Below, piece after piece: positions 1 to 8,190 of a stretch of 64,000 bases of DNA. The stretch is from VFZP01 sp043755595. Its GTDB lineage: Bacteria; Acidobacteriota; Terriglobia; Bryobacterales; Bryobacteraceae. Under the pieces are notes generated by a model. It was not told the DNA's origin and searched no databases. It worked only from the letters and a program-made list of their open reading frames with translations. Each line of letters begins with the position of its first letter. Position 1 is the stretch's first letter. The stretch covers positions 6,102 to 70,101 of the forward strand of contig JAYUSQ010000319.1 in NCBI GenBank assembly GCA_043755595.1, written 5' to 3'. The translations under genes were made by a program, and so were the position numbers.

Positions 1-1
1 A

Positions 2-97
2 CTCGAGACTTACATCACCTACAAACGGCGGCATGAAGCCGACGCCGTGCGTCTGCGGCCGCATCCTTACGAATTCGCGCTCTACTACGATATCTAG
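2..97 (+). CDS. C-terminal fragment of an unidentified protein
   Basis: An open frame runs in from the left edge and stops with TAG at 95-97, giving about 31 residues that end in YEFALYYDI. It lies 18 bases before the phosphodiesterase start on the same strand, so the two may be co-transcribed. The fragment is rich in Arg and aromatic residues, but too short to assign to a family. No function is claimed. Confidence 0.5.
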   Translation, partial: LETYITYKRRHEADAVRLRPHPYEFALYYDI

Positions 98-115
98 GGC
101 GGCGGGGCGGAACTC

Positions 116-640
116 GTGCGTCGCATCGGACTCATGTCGGACACCCACGGTTATGTGGACGAAGCGGTGTTCACTTATTTCGCGAACTGCGACGAGGTTT
201 GGCACGCCGGGGACTTCGGTCCCGTGGCGGTGCTGGATCGGCTCAAAGCTTTCAAGCCTCTCCGGGGCGTGTCCGGCAATATCGATGGCGCTGAGGTGCG
301 CGCCTCCGTACCCCGCGATTTAGGTTGGGAATGCGAAGGATTGCGGGTCTATATGACTCACATCGGCGGCCACCCAGGCGCGTATGATCGCCGCGTGAAA
401 CCGGAACTGGCGGCGCGGAAACCTGGGCTTTTCATTTGCGGACACTCGCACATCCTGAAAGTAATGCGCGATCCCGCGCTGAACCTGGTCCACTTGAATC
501 CGGGCGCCTGCGGCCATCAAGGGTGGCACACGATGCGAACTCTGCTGCGGTTTAGCGTGGAAGAGGGAAAGTTGAAGGCGATGGAGGCGATTGAGTTAGG
601 CCCACGCGGGCTGAGCCCGGTTAAGCTTCGAAGTAAGTAG
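116..640 (+). CDS. YfcE/MJ0936-type metallophosphoesterase
   Basis: A 174-residue cytoplasmic phosphodiesterase of the calcineurin-like superfamily, YfcE/MJ0936 branch, which hydrolyses phosphodiester bonds using two metal ions. The metal-ligand motifs appear in family order: SDTHG near residue 8, HAGD near 39, GNID near 63 and GHSH near 107. The GTG start follows the purine-rich GGCGGGGCGGA, a plausible ribosome-binding site. The length matches the family. The 3' end overlaps the convergent DUF4276 remnant by 20 bases. The physiological substrate cannot be read from sequence. Confidence 0.9.
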   Translation: MRRIGLMSDTHGYVDEAVFTYFANCDEVWHAGDFGPVAVLDRLKAFKPLRGVSGNIDGAEVRASVPRDLGWECEGLRVYMTHIGGHPGAYDRRVKPELAARKPGLFICGHSHILKVMRDPALNLVHLNPGACGHQGWHTMRTLLRFSVEEGKLKAMEAIELGPRGLSPVKLRSK

Positions 641-1216
641 CGAGCCGGGCGGCGAGGCGCTTAAACGACGGGATGGCCATAGCTTGTTGAATATCGAAAA
701 GGCTGGTGAGCGCAGCTTGATCGGCCACGGGATCGTAGCCTTCCTTCATGTTTCTATTGAGCCGCCCTTGGCGTCGCGCAGAGCTTCCGGTGCGGTGGGT
801 GGCTGGAGATCGGCGGGTAATCCTCGGTGGCTTCTGAGCGATGCGGCGGCTGCCAGGAACCACGTTTCATATTCTCGACAAGCGAGCGCAACCAAACAGG
901 GCACGTCGGGTCGCACTTGACGCGCTCGCTCAAGCAGGCTGGGCCCTAACTGTCCGGGGCAATCGTCCTCACAGTCGAGCGGGATCAGGATCAACCCCGG
1001 CCCGGCTTGGGCGGCCTTACTGGCGGCAAGCTCGACGTATCTCCGGAGATAAGCGGGATCCTTCAAGTTCAAGAACGAGCCAGAATTGACCCGAATCGGT
1101 GGATTGATTTGAGGAAAAGCGTCAGGTCGAGCGACGTTCACCAAACGGCGCACCAACACTGGAACTGCCCCCACTTCTCCGTGACCTTCCACGATGGGCG
1201 CGATGAGCCTGATCAT
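621..1216 (-). pseudogene. DUF4276 family protein, frameshifted
   Basis: The first ~150 codons match the DUF4276 family, which is described as TOPRIM-like: N-terminal IAPIVEGHGEVGAVPVLVRR, central ILIPLDCEDDCP and REYETWFLAA. This frame ends at a stop near 746. The family C-terminus (MKEGYDPVADQAALTSLFDI, then SFKRLAARL) continues in the -1 frame down to TAA at 621. The two halves fit together if one base has been lost from the G-rich stretch at about 760 (DAKG joined to RLNRNM). The start ATG overlaps the stop of the ATPase gene upstream as ATGA, the usual mark of translational coupling. It is either a recent pseudogene or a sequencing error; its partner is also broken, which favours decay. 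Confidence 0.75.
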
Positions 1217-2015
1217 TTTGAATTGAAGTCGAACAATCCAAGTTGGCGGTCGCTTTCGACGTCGGCCAAGGCCGACGGGTCTGGAGCCAGTTGGTTCTGC
1301 CGGAGCAATTCACCTGGTGTAAATAGCTTCTCGCGGAGCATTTGCTTACTCGTTGGTGAGTTTCCGGGCGTGCTCGGGAAGATTCTGCAGCACGCTCGCG
1401 AGATTGCTCGCATCCCGCCGCAGTACTTCACCGGGATCGGGCTTCTGCATAGTCGCGATTTCCTTCGGATTCAGGTTGTAGATCTCGATCCGCGTGAGCG
1501 CGTCGAATGCGGGCCGGAACTCCGGTAGCCCGGAGACTGCGACGAGATACAACCGGTCGGAAACTGTCACCGGCCCAAGGGCAAAGGAGGCATCGATTAG
1601 TTGCCCCGCCTTGGCTACGTAGAAATCCGGCGCGCCTAACCCGCCTGGCTTTTCAATCTTGCACTCTTCATGCTGAACCTCGAATCCACCTTTCTCCTTA
1701 GCCCCCAACCCTGAATGAAAAATGTCCATTCGAAGAATCGGGAAGCTGGAAATCAAGGCGAATCGAAAAGTGATTCGGATGCCCGCCGGAGCGCCGCCGC
1801 ACCTCCCGAATCGTGCCTCGTTCCCGTAGGGCATGGTCCAGCGACGTCTCAAGCGCGTCCGCCACGAAACTTAAGCTATCGAGAAAATTGCTCTTGCCCG
1901 ATCCATTGGGCCCCACGAAGAACCCAAGCGCCGGCAGCTTTATTTTACAGGCGGCTATGCTCTTGTAATTACGCAGCGTCACGCTACGCAGGTAGGGCGT
2001 TGGGAACGAGTCCAT
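1213..2015 (-). pseudogene. AAA family ATPase (RecF/OLD-like), degraded
   Basis: Three pieces of one ATPase lie in three frames. Piece one starts at ATG 2015 (MDSFPTPYLRSVTLRNYKS) and carries Walker A GPNGSGKSN; it ends at a stop at 1698. Piece two continues from KEKGGFEV to HARKLTNE, stop at 1346. The switch fits one extra base in the C5 run at 1702-1706. Piece three gives MLREKLFTPGELLRQNQL and ends DFNSK at 1213. The ABC signature and Walker B region expected between pieces two and three is absent, so roughly 100 codons appear deleted. Related ATPases are usually near 380-400 residues. The gene overlaps the DUF4276 start as ATGA, so the two formed one operon. It cannot make a functional ATPase. 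Confidence 0.8.
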
Positions 2016-2041
2016 CGGATACTCATATAAGTATGCACCAC

Positions 2042-3328
2042 TCACCACGCCCCCTCACCCTGAGCTACCGCGCGTAGCGTGCGGGCGAGGATATACAGGT
2101 CCAGCCAGAACGACCAATTCGTGACATAGTAAAGATCCAGTTTCACGCGCTCCTCATACGGCAGCCGATTGCGGCCGGACACCTGCCACAAACCCGTGAG
2201 GCCGGGAAGCACACGCTGATAGAGAGCGTAACCACGGCCGTAGCGTTCGATCTCGGCGTCGACGATGGGGCGCGGGCCAACCAGACTCATCTCACGGCGC
2301 AATACATTCCAGAGCTGAGGCAATTCATCCAGCGAAGTACGGCGAAGCCAGCGGCCCACCGGCGTGATACGAGGGTCACGGGCGAGCTTTTGCGTCGCGC
2401 GCCACTCTTCGCGCGCCTCCTCATCTTCGCTCAGATGGCGGGCCAGCACGGCATCGGCATCGCCGGCCATCGTCCTAAACTTCCACGCCTGGAATGGCCG
2501 ATTAGCCCGGCCGCGGCGCGGATGGCCATAAAAAATCGGACCCGGCGAAGTCCACTTGATGGCCATCGCGATAATGCCCAACAATGGTAAGGCCGCCAAA
2601 AAGAACAAGGCCGCGAGTGCTAAATCCGACGCCTGCTTGATACGCACCGACGAAGGTCGCAGGAGGCGATGCGACATCTCCAGGCCGAGAATGCCGTTGA
2701 GATCGGTCGAGTCCACACGCAACGAAGGTAAGCCTGCGACGTCCGGCACCAGGATCACGCGCGAGAAAATTTGCTGTAACTCAAAGAGTAACCCCGGCAA
2801 GTCACCGGACACGCGACAGGCCGCCGCACTGACAATGGCCCAGCGGACGCCGAACCGCGTCCGGTAGCGTGCACACGCTTCGGGAGCGGCAATGCCCACC
2901 GGCTTCAGACCAAGCGAAGGTTTCGCGCGGAGCTGAATGAGTAAGTACGCCGACGAATCGGCATCGCCGACTATGACCGCCGCGTGCCCCCACCAACGCC
3001 GGCGCCCGCATACATGCCGCACTAGAGTGCGCAAGGCCGGAACCGCGGCGAGACTGCCTAGCCAGGCGATCAGAAAAACGGCTCGCGAATATGCCACGCC
3101 TTCCTTCGCCAGGAATGTCATAGCGCCGAGAGAGAGACAGACCAGAGATGTCGAGACGGTCAACCGGCGAAGTTCCTCGGCCGGGTGGAGGGCTATCGAA
3201 GTGTACAAACCGGAAGCGGCATAGGCTGCGAGGAAGGCGAATAGAAGCGGCCATTGGGCCAGGTAGAAAGTAGGATCGAGCGGGTGCCCGGCCGCTAACC
3301 AGAGCGCGACGGCGAAAACAGCGGACAC
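2042..3328 (-). CDS. Polyprenyl-phosphate sugar-1-phosphate transferase (WbaP/WcaJ type)
   Basis: The initiating enzyme of exopolysaccharide synthesis, moving a sugar-1-phosphate from a nucleotide sugar onto undecaprenyl phosphate at the inner membrane. N-terminal hydrophobic helices and a variable central domain precede a helix near residue 230. The catalytic domain follows with SPGPIFYGHPRRGR, AWKFRTM, LSLVGPRP and LPGLTGLWQVSGRN, all typical of the family. GTG at 3328 is the first standard start. However, the open frame continues upstream to about 3449 and encodes what looks like the beginning of the first membrane helix (SFVAADLAAVSVS), so translation may begin earlier at a non-standard codon. 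It follows the GT4 gene on the same strand in the polysaccharide locus. Confidence 0.9.
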   Translation of the reverse strand: MSAVFAVALWLAAGHPLDPTFYLAQWPLLFAFLAAYAASGLYTSIALHPAEELRRLTVSTSLVCLSLGAMTFLAKEGVAYSRAVFLIAWLGSLAAVPALRTLVRHVCGRRRWWGHAAVIVGDADSSAYLLIQLRAKPSLGLKPVGIAAPEACARYRTRFGVRWAIVSAAACRVSGDLPGLLFELQQIFSRVILVPDVAGLPSLRVDSTDLNGILGLEMSHRLLRPSSVRIKQASDLALAALFFLAALPLLGIIAMAIKWTSPGPIFYGHPRRGRANRPFQAWKFRTMAGDADAVLARHLSEDEEAREEWRATQKLARDPRITPVGRWLRRTSLDELPQLWNVLRREMSLVGPRPIVDAEIERYGRGYALYQRVLPGLTGLWQVSGRNRLPYEERVKLDLYYVTNWSFWLDLYILARTLRAVAQGEGAW

Positions 3329-3440
3329 GGAGACGGCGGCAAGATCGGCGGCGACGAAGCTAAGCGGCGTCAGAAGACGAGCGCCGCGCGAAGGTAGAAG
3401 CGACGCCAGTGATGTCGCGGAAGTAAGTTCGCCCGTCGTT

Positions 3441-4595
3441 TCACTTACTCGCAGGATTCACCTCCGCCGCCACATGGCGTTCTGCGTCCCACCCGGCATA
3501 CGACCGGAGCATTAATTCGTCGAACGCGCGACGGAACTCACGCGGATGAAAACGCAGCACGCTTGCTCTCATGCGATCGCGATCGAGAAAATGCTCGGTT
3601 CGTTCAAAGCGGTCCAAGGCGTCATTGAGGCTCTCCGTTGTCTGTTCATCGAAGAAGACGCCGCTGACGCCCTCCTCGACAATCTCGGTAGCGCCCCCAC
3701 GCCCATAGCAAACCACCGGAGTTTGACAGGCGAGCGACTCGGCTACGGTAATGCCGAAATCCTCCTCGGCCGCGAAGACAAGCGCACGGGCATTCTCCAT
3801 CAACGTGTGCAGTTGGGCATTTGGCAACGCGCCGCGAAATTCGATATTGGGGCCAGCCAATCCGCGGCAACGCGCCGCCAGCGGACCATCGCCTACGACA
3901 ATCAATCGCCGCTTCGGCGTGCGCGCGAAAGCGTCGACGATGAGATCGACACGCTTATACGGCACTAGACGCGAGACGGCGATGTAGTAATCTTCCTTCA
4001 CTCGCGTAGGGGCGAAGGAGTCAACGTCGACAGGCGGATAGAGAACTTCGGCGTCGCGCCCATAGGTCTTGCGAATCCGCCGCCCAATATAGCGGGAGTT
4101 GGCCACGAACCGGTCGACGCCATTCGCCGTCCGCACATCCCACAGCCGCAAGTAGTGGAGCAGCACACGGGCCAGAGCGCGGCGCGGGCCGCCAGTGAGA
4201 CCGCTGGCTTCCAGATACTGGGCTTGCAGGTCCCAGGCGTAACGAATCGGACTATGGCAATAACACAAGTGGAATTGGCCGGGGCCGGTCAACACGCCTT
4301 TCGCTACCGCATGCGAACTCGAAAGAACGATGTCATAGCCGCGCAGGTCGAGCCCCTCAATCGCCAAGGGCATCAGCCCAAGGAATTGACGGAGATGACG
4401 GCGGGCGAATGGGAAGCGCTGCAGGAAAGTAGTGCGAGGGATGCGGCCGTGGAGAAAGTGACGGTCGGCAGGCGCGAGGAAATCGGCGACGGCAAAGAGT
4501 GTGGCGTCCGGGTAGAGCAGTAGCAGTTGCTCAAGGACACGCTCGGAGCCGGCGTAGCTGGTGAGCCACTCGTGAACTATGGCAATTTTCGGCAT
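3441..4595 (-). CDS. GT4 family glycosyltransferase, WbaZ-like
   Basis: A 384-residue GT-B fold glycosyltransferase that adds a sugar to the growing lipid-linked repeat unit on the cytoplasmic face. The N-terminus MPKIAIVHEWLTSYAGSERV is typical of WbaZ-like mannosyltransferases and sets the start at 4595, although the frame is open further upstream. The donor-binding half shows YIAVSRLVPYKRVDLIVDAF and the EX7E motif in EEDFGITVAE. The start is only about 14 bases from the divergent flippase gene, so both must share a very short promoter region. It is the first gene of a leftward pair with the sugar-phosphate transferase. Confidence 0.9.
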   Translation of the reverse strand: MPKIAIVHEWLTSYAGSERVLEQLLLLYPDATLFAVADFLAPADRHFLHGRIPRTTFLQRFPFARRHLRQFLGLMPLAIEGLDLRGYDIVLSSSHAVAKGVLTGPGQFHLCYCHSPIRYAWDLQAQYLEASGLTGGPRRALARVLLHYLRLWDVRTANGVDRFVANSRYIGRRIRKTYGRDAEVLYPPVDVDSFAPTRVKEDYYIAVSRLVPYKRVDLIVDAFARTPKRRLIVVGDGPLAARCRGLAGPNIEFRGALPNAQLHTLMENARALVFAAEEDFGITVAESLACQTPVVCYGRGGATEIVEEGVSGVFFDEQTTESLNDALDRFERTEHFLDRDRMRASVLRFHPREFRRAFDELMLRSYAGWDAERHVAAEVNPASK

Positions 4596-4608
4596 CGTGC
4601 CATCGACC

Positions 4609-5871
4609 ATGGTAAAACAGCAGAGTAGCCAGTCAATGAATCTCAGCTTTTGGGGCAACTCCGCTTGGGCTGGAATTGGACTCGCCGTCAACGGCCTTTG
4701 CCAGTGGAGCGTTATTGCATTGTTGGCTCGCTTAACCGACCCCTTCTCGCTAGGGAGTTATAGTTTGGCGAACGCGGTGACGACGCCGCTTTTCGTTCTA
4801 TCGCACGCCGGCCAGCGAACATTGATGGTCAACGGAGCGGACAACGGGACGCCCCTCACGCGGCATGTGCTCCTCCGGTTTACCACCGGATCGCTCGCGT
4901 GGCTGGCCACAATGATCTATGCGTTAGCAAGCGGGTTCGATGGGATGGCTACTGCGATGCTTGCCTGGGTGGGCGTATCAAAGCTTGCGGATTCGCTGTT
5001 GGACGCTAGCTTGGGAGCCTATCAGCGCGCTAGCCGTATGGACCTCGCGGCCAGAGCCCAGATGACGCAAGGCATCCTTCCTTTCGCCCTATTCGCCGCC
5101 ACGCTTTGGTGGACAGCGGCGGCACTGCCGGCAGTTTTCGCCTGGGCTCTGTCGCGCTTGTTGCTGTCGTTGGAGCAGGCTCGATCAGCGATGAAATTCG
5201 AAGGCGGCGAGGGTCCGCCATGTCAACTGATCGAGTGGTGGCCGTTGCTGACTCTCGGCTTTCCACTTGCCTGCGGTTCGGCACTAGCCTTGCTGGCGGC
5301 AAGCCTGCCACGATTCCTCTTGGAGGCAGTTGCCGGGAGAACCGCAGTTGGCTTGTTCGCGGCCGCCGCTTCATTCGAACTTGCTGGAGCGATGCTGACT
5401 ATGGCTGCGGCGCAAACGGCCGCTCCGCGTTTGTCAGCCTGCTATCTCTCAGGGAACGAACAAGGCTTTCGCCAACTCTTGCAGAGAGTCAGCGGAGTGG
5501 CCGCTCTTGTCGGGTTGGCCGGCGTTCTTGCTAGCGCGATTACAGGCAAGTGGCTGTTGGCATTACTTTTTGGATCGGCGTACGCCAATGAAGCGCCCAC
5601 GCTGGTCATTCTGATGGCGGCGTCTGGACTGTCGAGCATCAACCTCATATTGTCGATCGCACTCTCGGCGCGCCGCGTAATGAGAACCCAACCCCTCTTG
5701 CTTCTCCCTGCTTTGGCGGTAGGCGCGACCGTTGGCTTGATCTTAATCTCCGAATATCACATCGCCGGGGCCGCTTGGACGGCGGTGGCGATCTCGGTGA
5801 CACAGATGATCGCTTTATCGGGTGCTCTCTTTGCTTCAAGATTAAAGTCCGGTCATGGAGTGATCGAATGA
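4609..5871 (+). CDS. Polysaccharide flippase (Wzx/MATE-like membrane protein)
   Basis: A multi-spanning inner membrane protein of about 420 residues with some twelve hydrophobic stretches separated by short loops, as in lipid-linked oligosaccharide flippases. The N-terminal NSAWAGIGLAVNGLCQWSVIA and the following LARLTDPFSLGSYSLANAV match the Wzx pattern. Its role would be to turn the undecaprenyl-linked repeat unit to the periplasm. ATG 4609 and ATG 4636 are both possible starts; neither has a strong ribosome-binding site. The stop overlaps the next start as ATGA, which couples it to the polymerase-like gene. Assignment rests on topology and neighbours. Confidence 0.8.
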   Translation: MVKQQSSQSMNLSFWGNSAWAGIGLAVNGLCQWSVIALLARLTDPFSLGSYSLANAVTTPLFVLSHAGQRTLMVNGADNGTPLTRHVLLRFTTGSLAWLATMIYALASGFDGMATAMLAWVGVSKLADSLLDASLGAYQRASRMDLAARAQMTQGILPFALFAATLWWTAAALPAVFAWALSRLLLSLEQARSAMKFEGGEGPPCQLIEWWPLLTLGFPLACGSALALLAASLPRFLLEAVAGRTAVGLFAAAASFELAGAMLTMAAAQTAAPRLSACYLSGNEQGFRQLLQRVSGVAALVGLAGVLASAITGKWLLALLFGSAYANEAPTLVILMAASGLSSINLILSIALSARRVMRTQPLLLLPALAVGATVGLILISEYHIAGAAWTAVAISVTQMIALSGALFASRLKSGHGVIE

Positions 5872-7169
5872 CGGGCCGCTGGTTACTTTGGCTCGCCTGT
5901 TTCACCTCCCCGTGGTTCTATGGCTTCTTGGATGTAACTGGGCAGCCAGTGGCCTGTACCGACATACTGTTGCCTGGCTGCCTTCTTGTTTGGCTCGTTC
6001 AGAAGAAACATCAGTTGAGTGGCCTGGGGCTGGCCCTAGCTTGTTTTGCAATCGCCGCATTGATATCAGTCGTGGCGCCATTGGCGGAGGGCCGCCCGGC
6101 GTCAACTGTACTTAAGGTGATTCGCCTCTGGGGGATTGTGGCTCCGGCGGTTCTATTGTCGGGACTGAACTGCCAACGCGAAGATTGGAGCGGCTACTTG
6201 CGGGCGTTCTTCTTTGGCGGGGCCATCTCGTTGGTTACGGGAATCGTTGGTTTCTTCCTGCAATGGGAGCCTGTCGTTGCGACCCAAACGTACGTCTTCG
6301 ACAATGGGGCCTACTTACATCGGGCGGGCGGTGTATTTCGCGATAGTGGCGCGTTTGGACACTTACTCGCTACTTGGATTGGATGCGGGTTCTTATTGTT
6401 CGCTCCCGAACTCAGGTCCTGGTCAAGAGCGGCGGCTTACGGCTCCATGATTACGATAGGATCTCTCGGCCTCTACACTTCCGTTTCCCGGTCCGCCGCT
6501 CTTAATATTGGCGCGGTGCTCGTGGCTGCAGCGGTACTGCAGACCTGGAACCGGCACCTGGGCAAGCGCATCCCGAAAGTAGCCCTGGGCCTAGCGGCAG
6601 GGCTCCTCGCTTCATTACCCATCCTCGTAGTCACGGATGCGAGTGACGTCGTGCTGTCGGCCGGAGATACCGTCGCGCAGCGGCTTATCGAGAGCTTCAC
6701 GTCGCTCCTGGGCGGAGTAGATGACATTGAGCGGGCATCGGGCGGGCGGTTGACGACGTGGGTGCTGGCGCTGGAGGCTTGGTCGGGGAGTCCGCTGCTC
6801 GGCGTGGGGTACAAGACGCTAGCATTGACGGGGAATCCGCCGGACAACACCTTCGTGCTCGCGCTTTGCGAAACCGGTATGCTGGGATTCGGAGCTTTGG
6901 TATTCTGTTTTGGCCTGATTCTCTGGAAGGCCTTCGACCGGTACACGCGCAAAGACGCAGAGGGAAGGAAGTTCCTCATTCTGTGGATCGGCCAGCTCAT
7001 TCATAGCCTCAACGCCGACATTCTTACTTTTTTTGGGAGCGTCACTCCGCTTCTGATTCTGACCTTGATTTGGTACCGGCTCTCAACACAACCGGCCACG
7101 CCGCCGCACCACGGCCGAGGGGAGAGAGCATTTGAAGTTGCGAGTGCTGCATATCACCTCGCGCGCTGA
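5868..7169 (+). CDS. O-antigen polymerase/ligase family protein (Wzy_C-like)
   Basis: About 433 residues with ten or more hydrophobic segments, and a large loop of roughly 90 residues before the last helices that holds GGRLTTWVLALEAWSGSPLLGVGYKT, the signature region of the Wzy_C/O-antigen ligase family. It probably polymerises repeat units in the periplasm. The frame is open upstream, but ATG 5868 overlaps the flippase stop (ATGA) and directly precedes a hydrophobic N-terminus. With a flippase, a Wzc and a Wza in the same locus, a polymerase role is more likely than ligation to lipid A. Confidence 0.8.
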   Translation: MTGRWLLWLACFTSPWFYGFLDVTGQPVACTDILLPGCLLVWLVQKKHQLSGLGLALACFAIAALISVVAPLAEGRPASTVLKVIRLWGIVAPAVLLSGLNCQREDWSGYLRAFFFGGAISLVTGIVGFFLQWEPVVATQTYVFDNGAYLHRAGGVFRDSGAFGHLLATWIGCGFLLFAPELRSWSRAAAYGSMITIGSLGLYTSVSRSAALNIGAVLVAAAVLQTWNRHLGKRIPKVALGLAAGLLASLPILVVTDASDVVLSAGDTVAQRLIESFTSLLGGVDDIERASGGRLTTWVLALEAWSGSPLLGVGYKTLALTGNPPDNTFVLALCETGMLGFGALVFCFGLILWKAFDRYTRKDAEGRKFLILWIGQLIHSLNADILTFFGSVTPLLILTLIWYRLSTQPATPPHHGRGERAFEVASAAYHLAR

Positions 7170-8190
7170 CCACAGCGGCGGCCCACGCCATGTCTATGAA
7201 CTTCTGAGCCAATTGAAGATTCATGTGGACTTATTCGTCGCCTGCCCACGCGAAGCTCCATTCTGGGACCGCTATTTAGCTCTGCTCGGAGAGGAAAATG
7301 TATTCGAGATTCCGTCGCGGCGTTTTTCGCTTTCAACTTCGATCCGGCTAGGATTGTTCTGCAGACGGCAAAAGGTCGCGATCATACATTCGCACGGCAG
7401 AGGGGCCGGGGTCTTCGGGCGGCTTCTAGCTGTATTTACGGGAGCGCCTTCCGTTCATACATTTCACGGTTACCATCCACCCGGAATCATACGGACCTTG
7501 GAAGAGCGCTGGCTAGGAAAACTTTCGGATACGCTTGTTGCGGTTTCGACGACTGAGGCTGAACGATTGGTTAAACATGGCGTGGCGCATCCAGGCAAGC
7601 TAAGAACGATTCTGAACGGCGTCACCGTACGCGAAGCCACACCGTCCACGACTCTTTCCGGTCTGCGGATTGTGGGCATCATGCGCATCGAGCCCGAGAA
7701 AGAGCCGGCTCAATTCATTGAGATCTGCCGCTTAGTCCAACAGGACGGTGAGTTGAGAGCTGAAGTTTTGGGCGGGGGATCCCTACTCAATGAAATGCGT
7801 AGGAGCGTGCATGAAGCCGGATTGGCGGGAATGGTCGAGTTCGTTGGCCCCGTGAATGACACCAATCCGTTTCTGGTCGGGGGCGTCATCTTTCTTGCAA
7901 CCTCAAGGGTAGAGGGCATGAGTTTGGCTATGTTGGAAGCTATGTCGCTTGGGATTCCGGTGGTCGCGACTCGCGTCCCGGGCCACATCGACATCATTCG
8001 GAACGAAGAGAACGGACTACTATTCGATTTGGGCGATACGACCACTGCGGCTAAACTCATTCAGCGGCTTTCTGTGGACTGTGCCATGTATCAACGGATC
8101 GGTCATGCCGGCAAACAAACCATACTGGCCGGCCATCGAGCCGAGCGGATGGCCGGCGAACTTCTCGCTGTATACCGCGCACTTATTTAA
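7132..8190 (+). CDS. GT4 family glycosyltransferase
   Basis: A 352-residue GT-B glycosyltransferase. The TTG start follows GAGGGGAGAG and begins KLRVLHITSRADHSGGPRHV, a standard nucleotide-fold N-terminus with the glycine-rich acceptor loop. The C-terminal half has LRIVGIMRIEPEKEPAQFI and the donor-binding region VEGMSLAMLEAMSLGIPVV. It overlaps the polymerase-like gene by 38 bases and closes the rightward part of the polysaccharide operon. Its TAA stop overlaps the stop of the convergent kinase gene, both being read from TTAA at 8187-8190. Sugar specificity is unknown. Confidence 0.88.
   Translation: MKLRVLHITSRADHSGGPRHVYELLSQLKIHVDLFVACPREAPFWDRYLALLGEENVFEIPSRRFSLSTSIRLGLFCRRQKVAIIHSHGRGAGVFGRLLAVFTGAPSVHTFHGYHPPGIIRTLEERWLGKLSDTLVAVSTTEAERLVKHGVAHPGKLRTILNGVTVREATPSTTLSGLRIVGIMRIEPEKEPAQFIEICRLVQQDGELRAEVLGGGSLLNEMRRSVHEAGLAGMVEFVGPVNDTNPFLVGGVIFLATSRVEGMSLAMLEAMSLGIPVVATRVPGHIDIIRNEENGLLFDLGDTTTAAKLIQRLSVDCAMYQRIGHAGKQTILAGHRAERMAGELLAVYRALI

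Noticed and set aside
746..775. Programmed -1 frameshift in DUF4276
   Set aside because: No X-XXY-YYZ slippery heptamer in the right phase and no clear downstream stem; the partner gene is also broken, so decay or sequencing error is simpler.
1007..1528. 173-residue open frame on the + strand
   Set aside because: It lies opposite the broken ATPase/DUF4276 genes, has unbiased composition and no family signs; it is open only because of the high GC.
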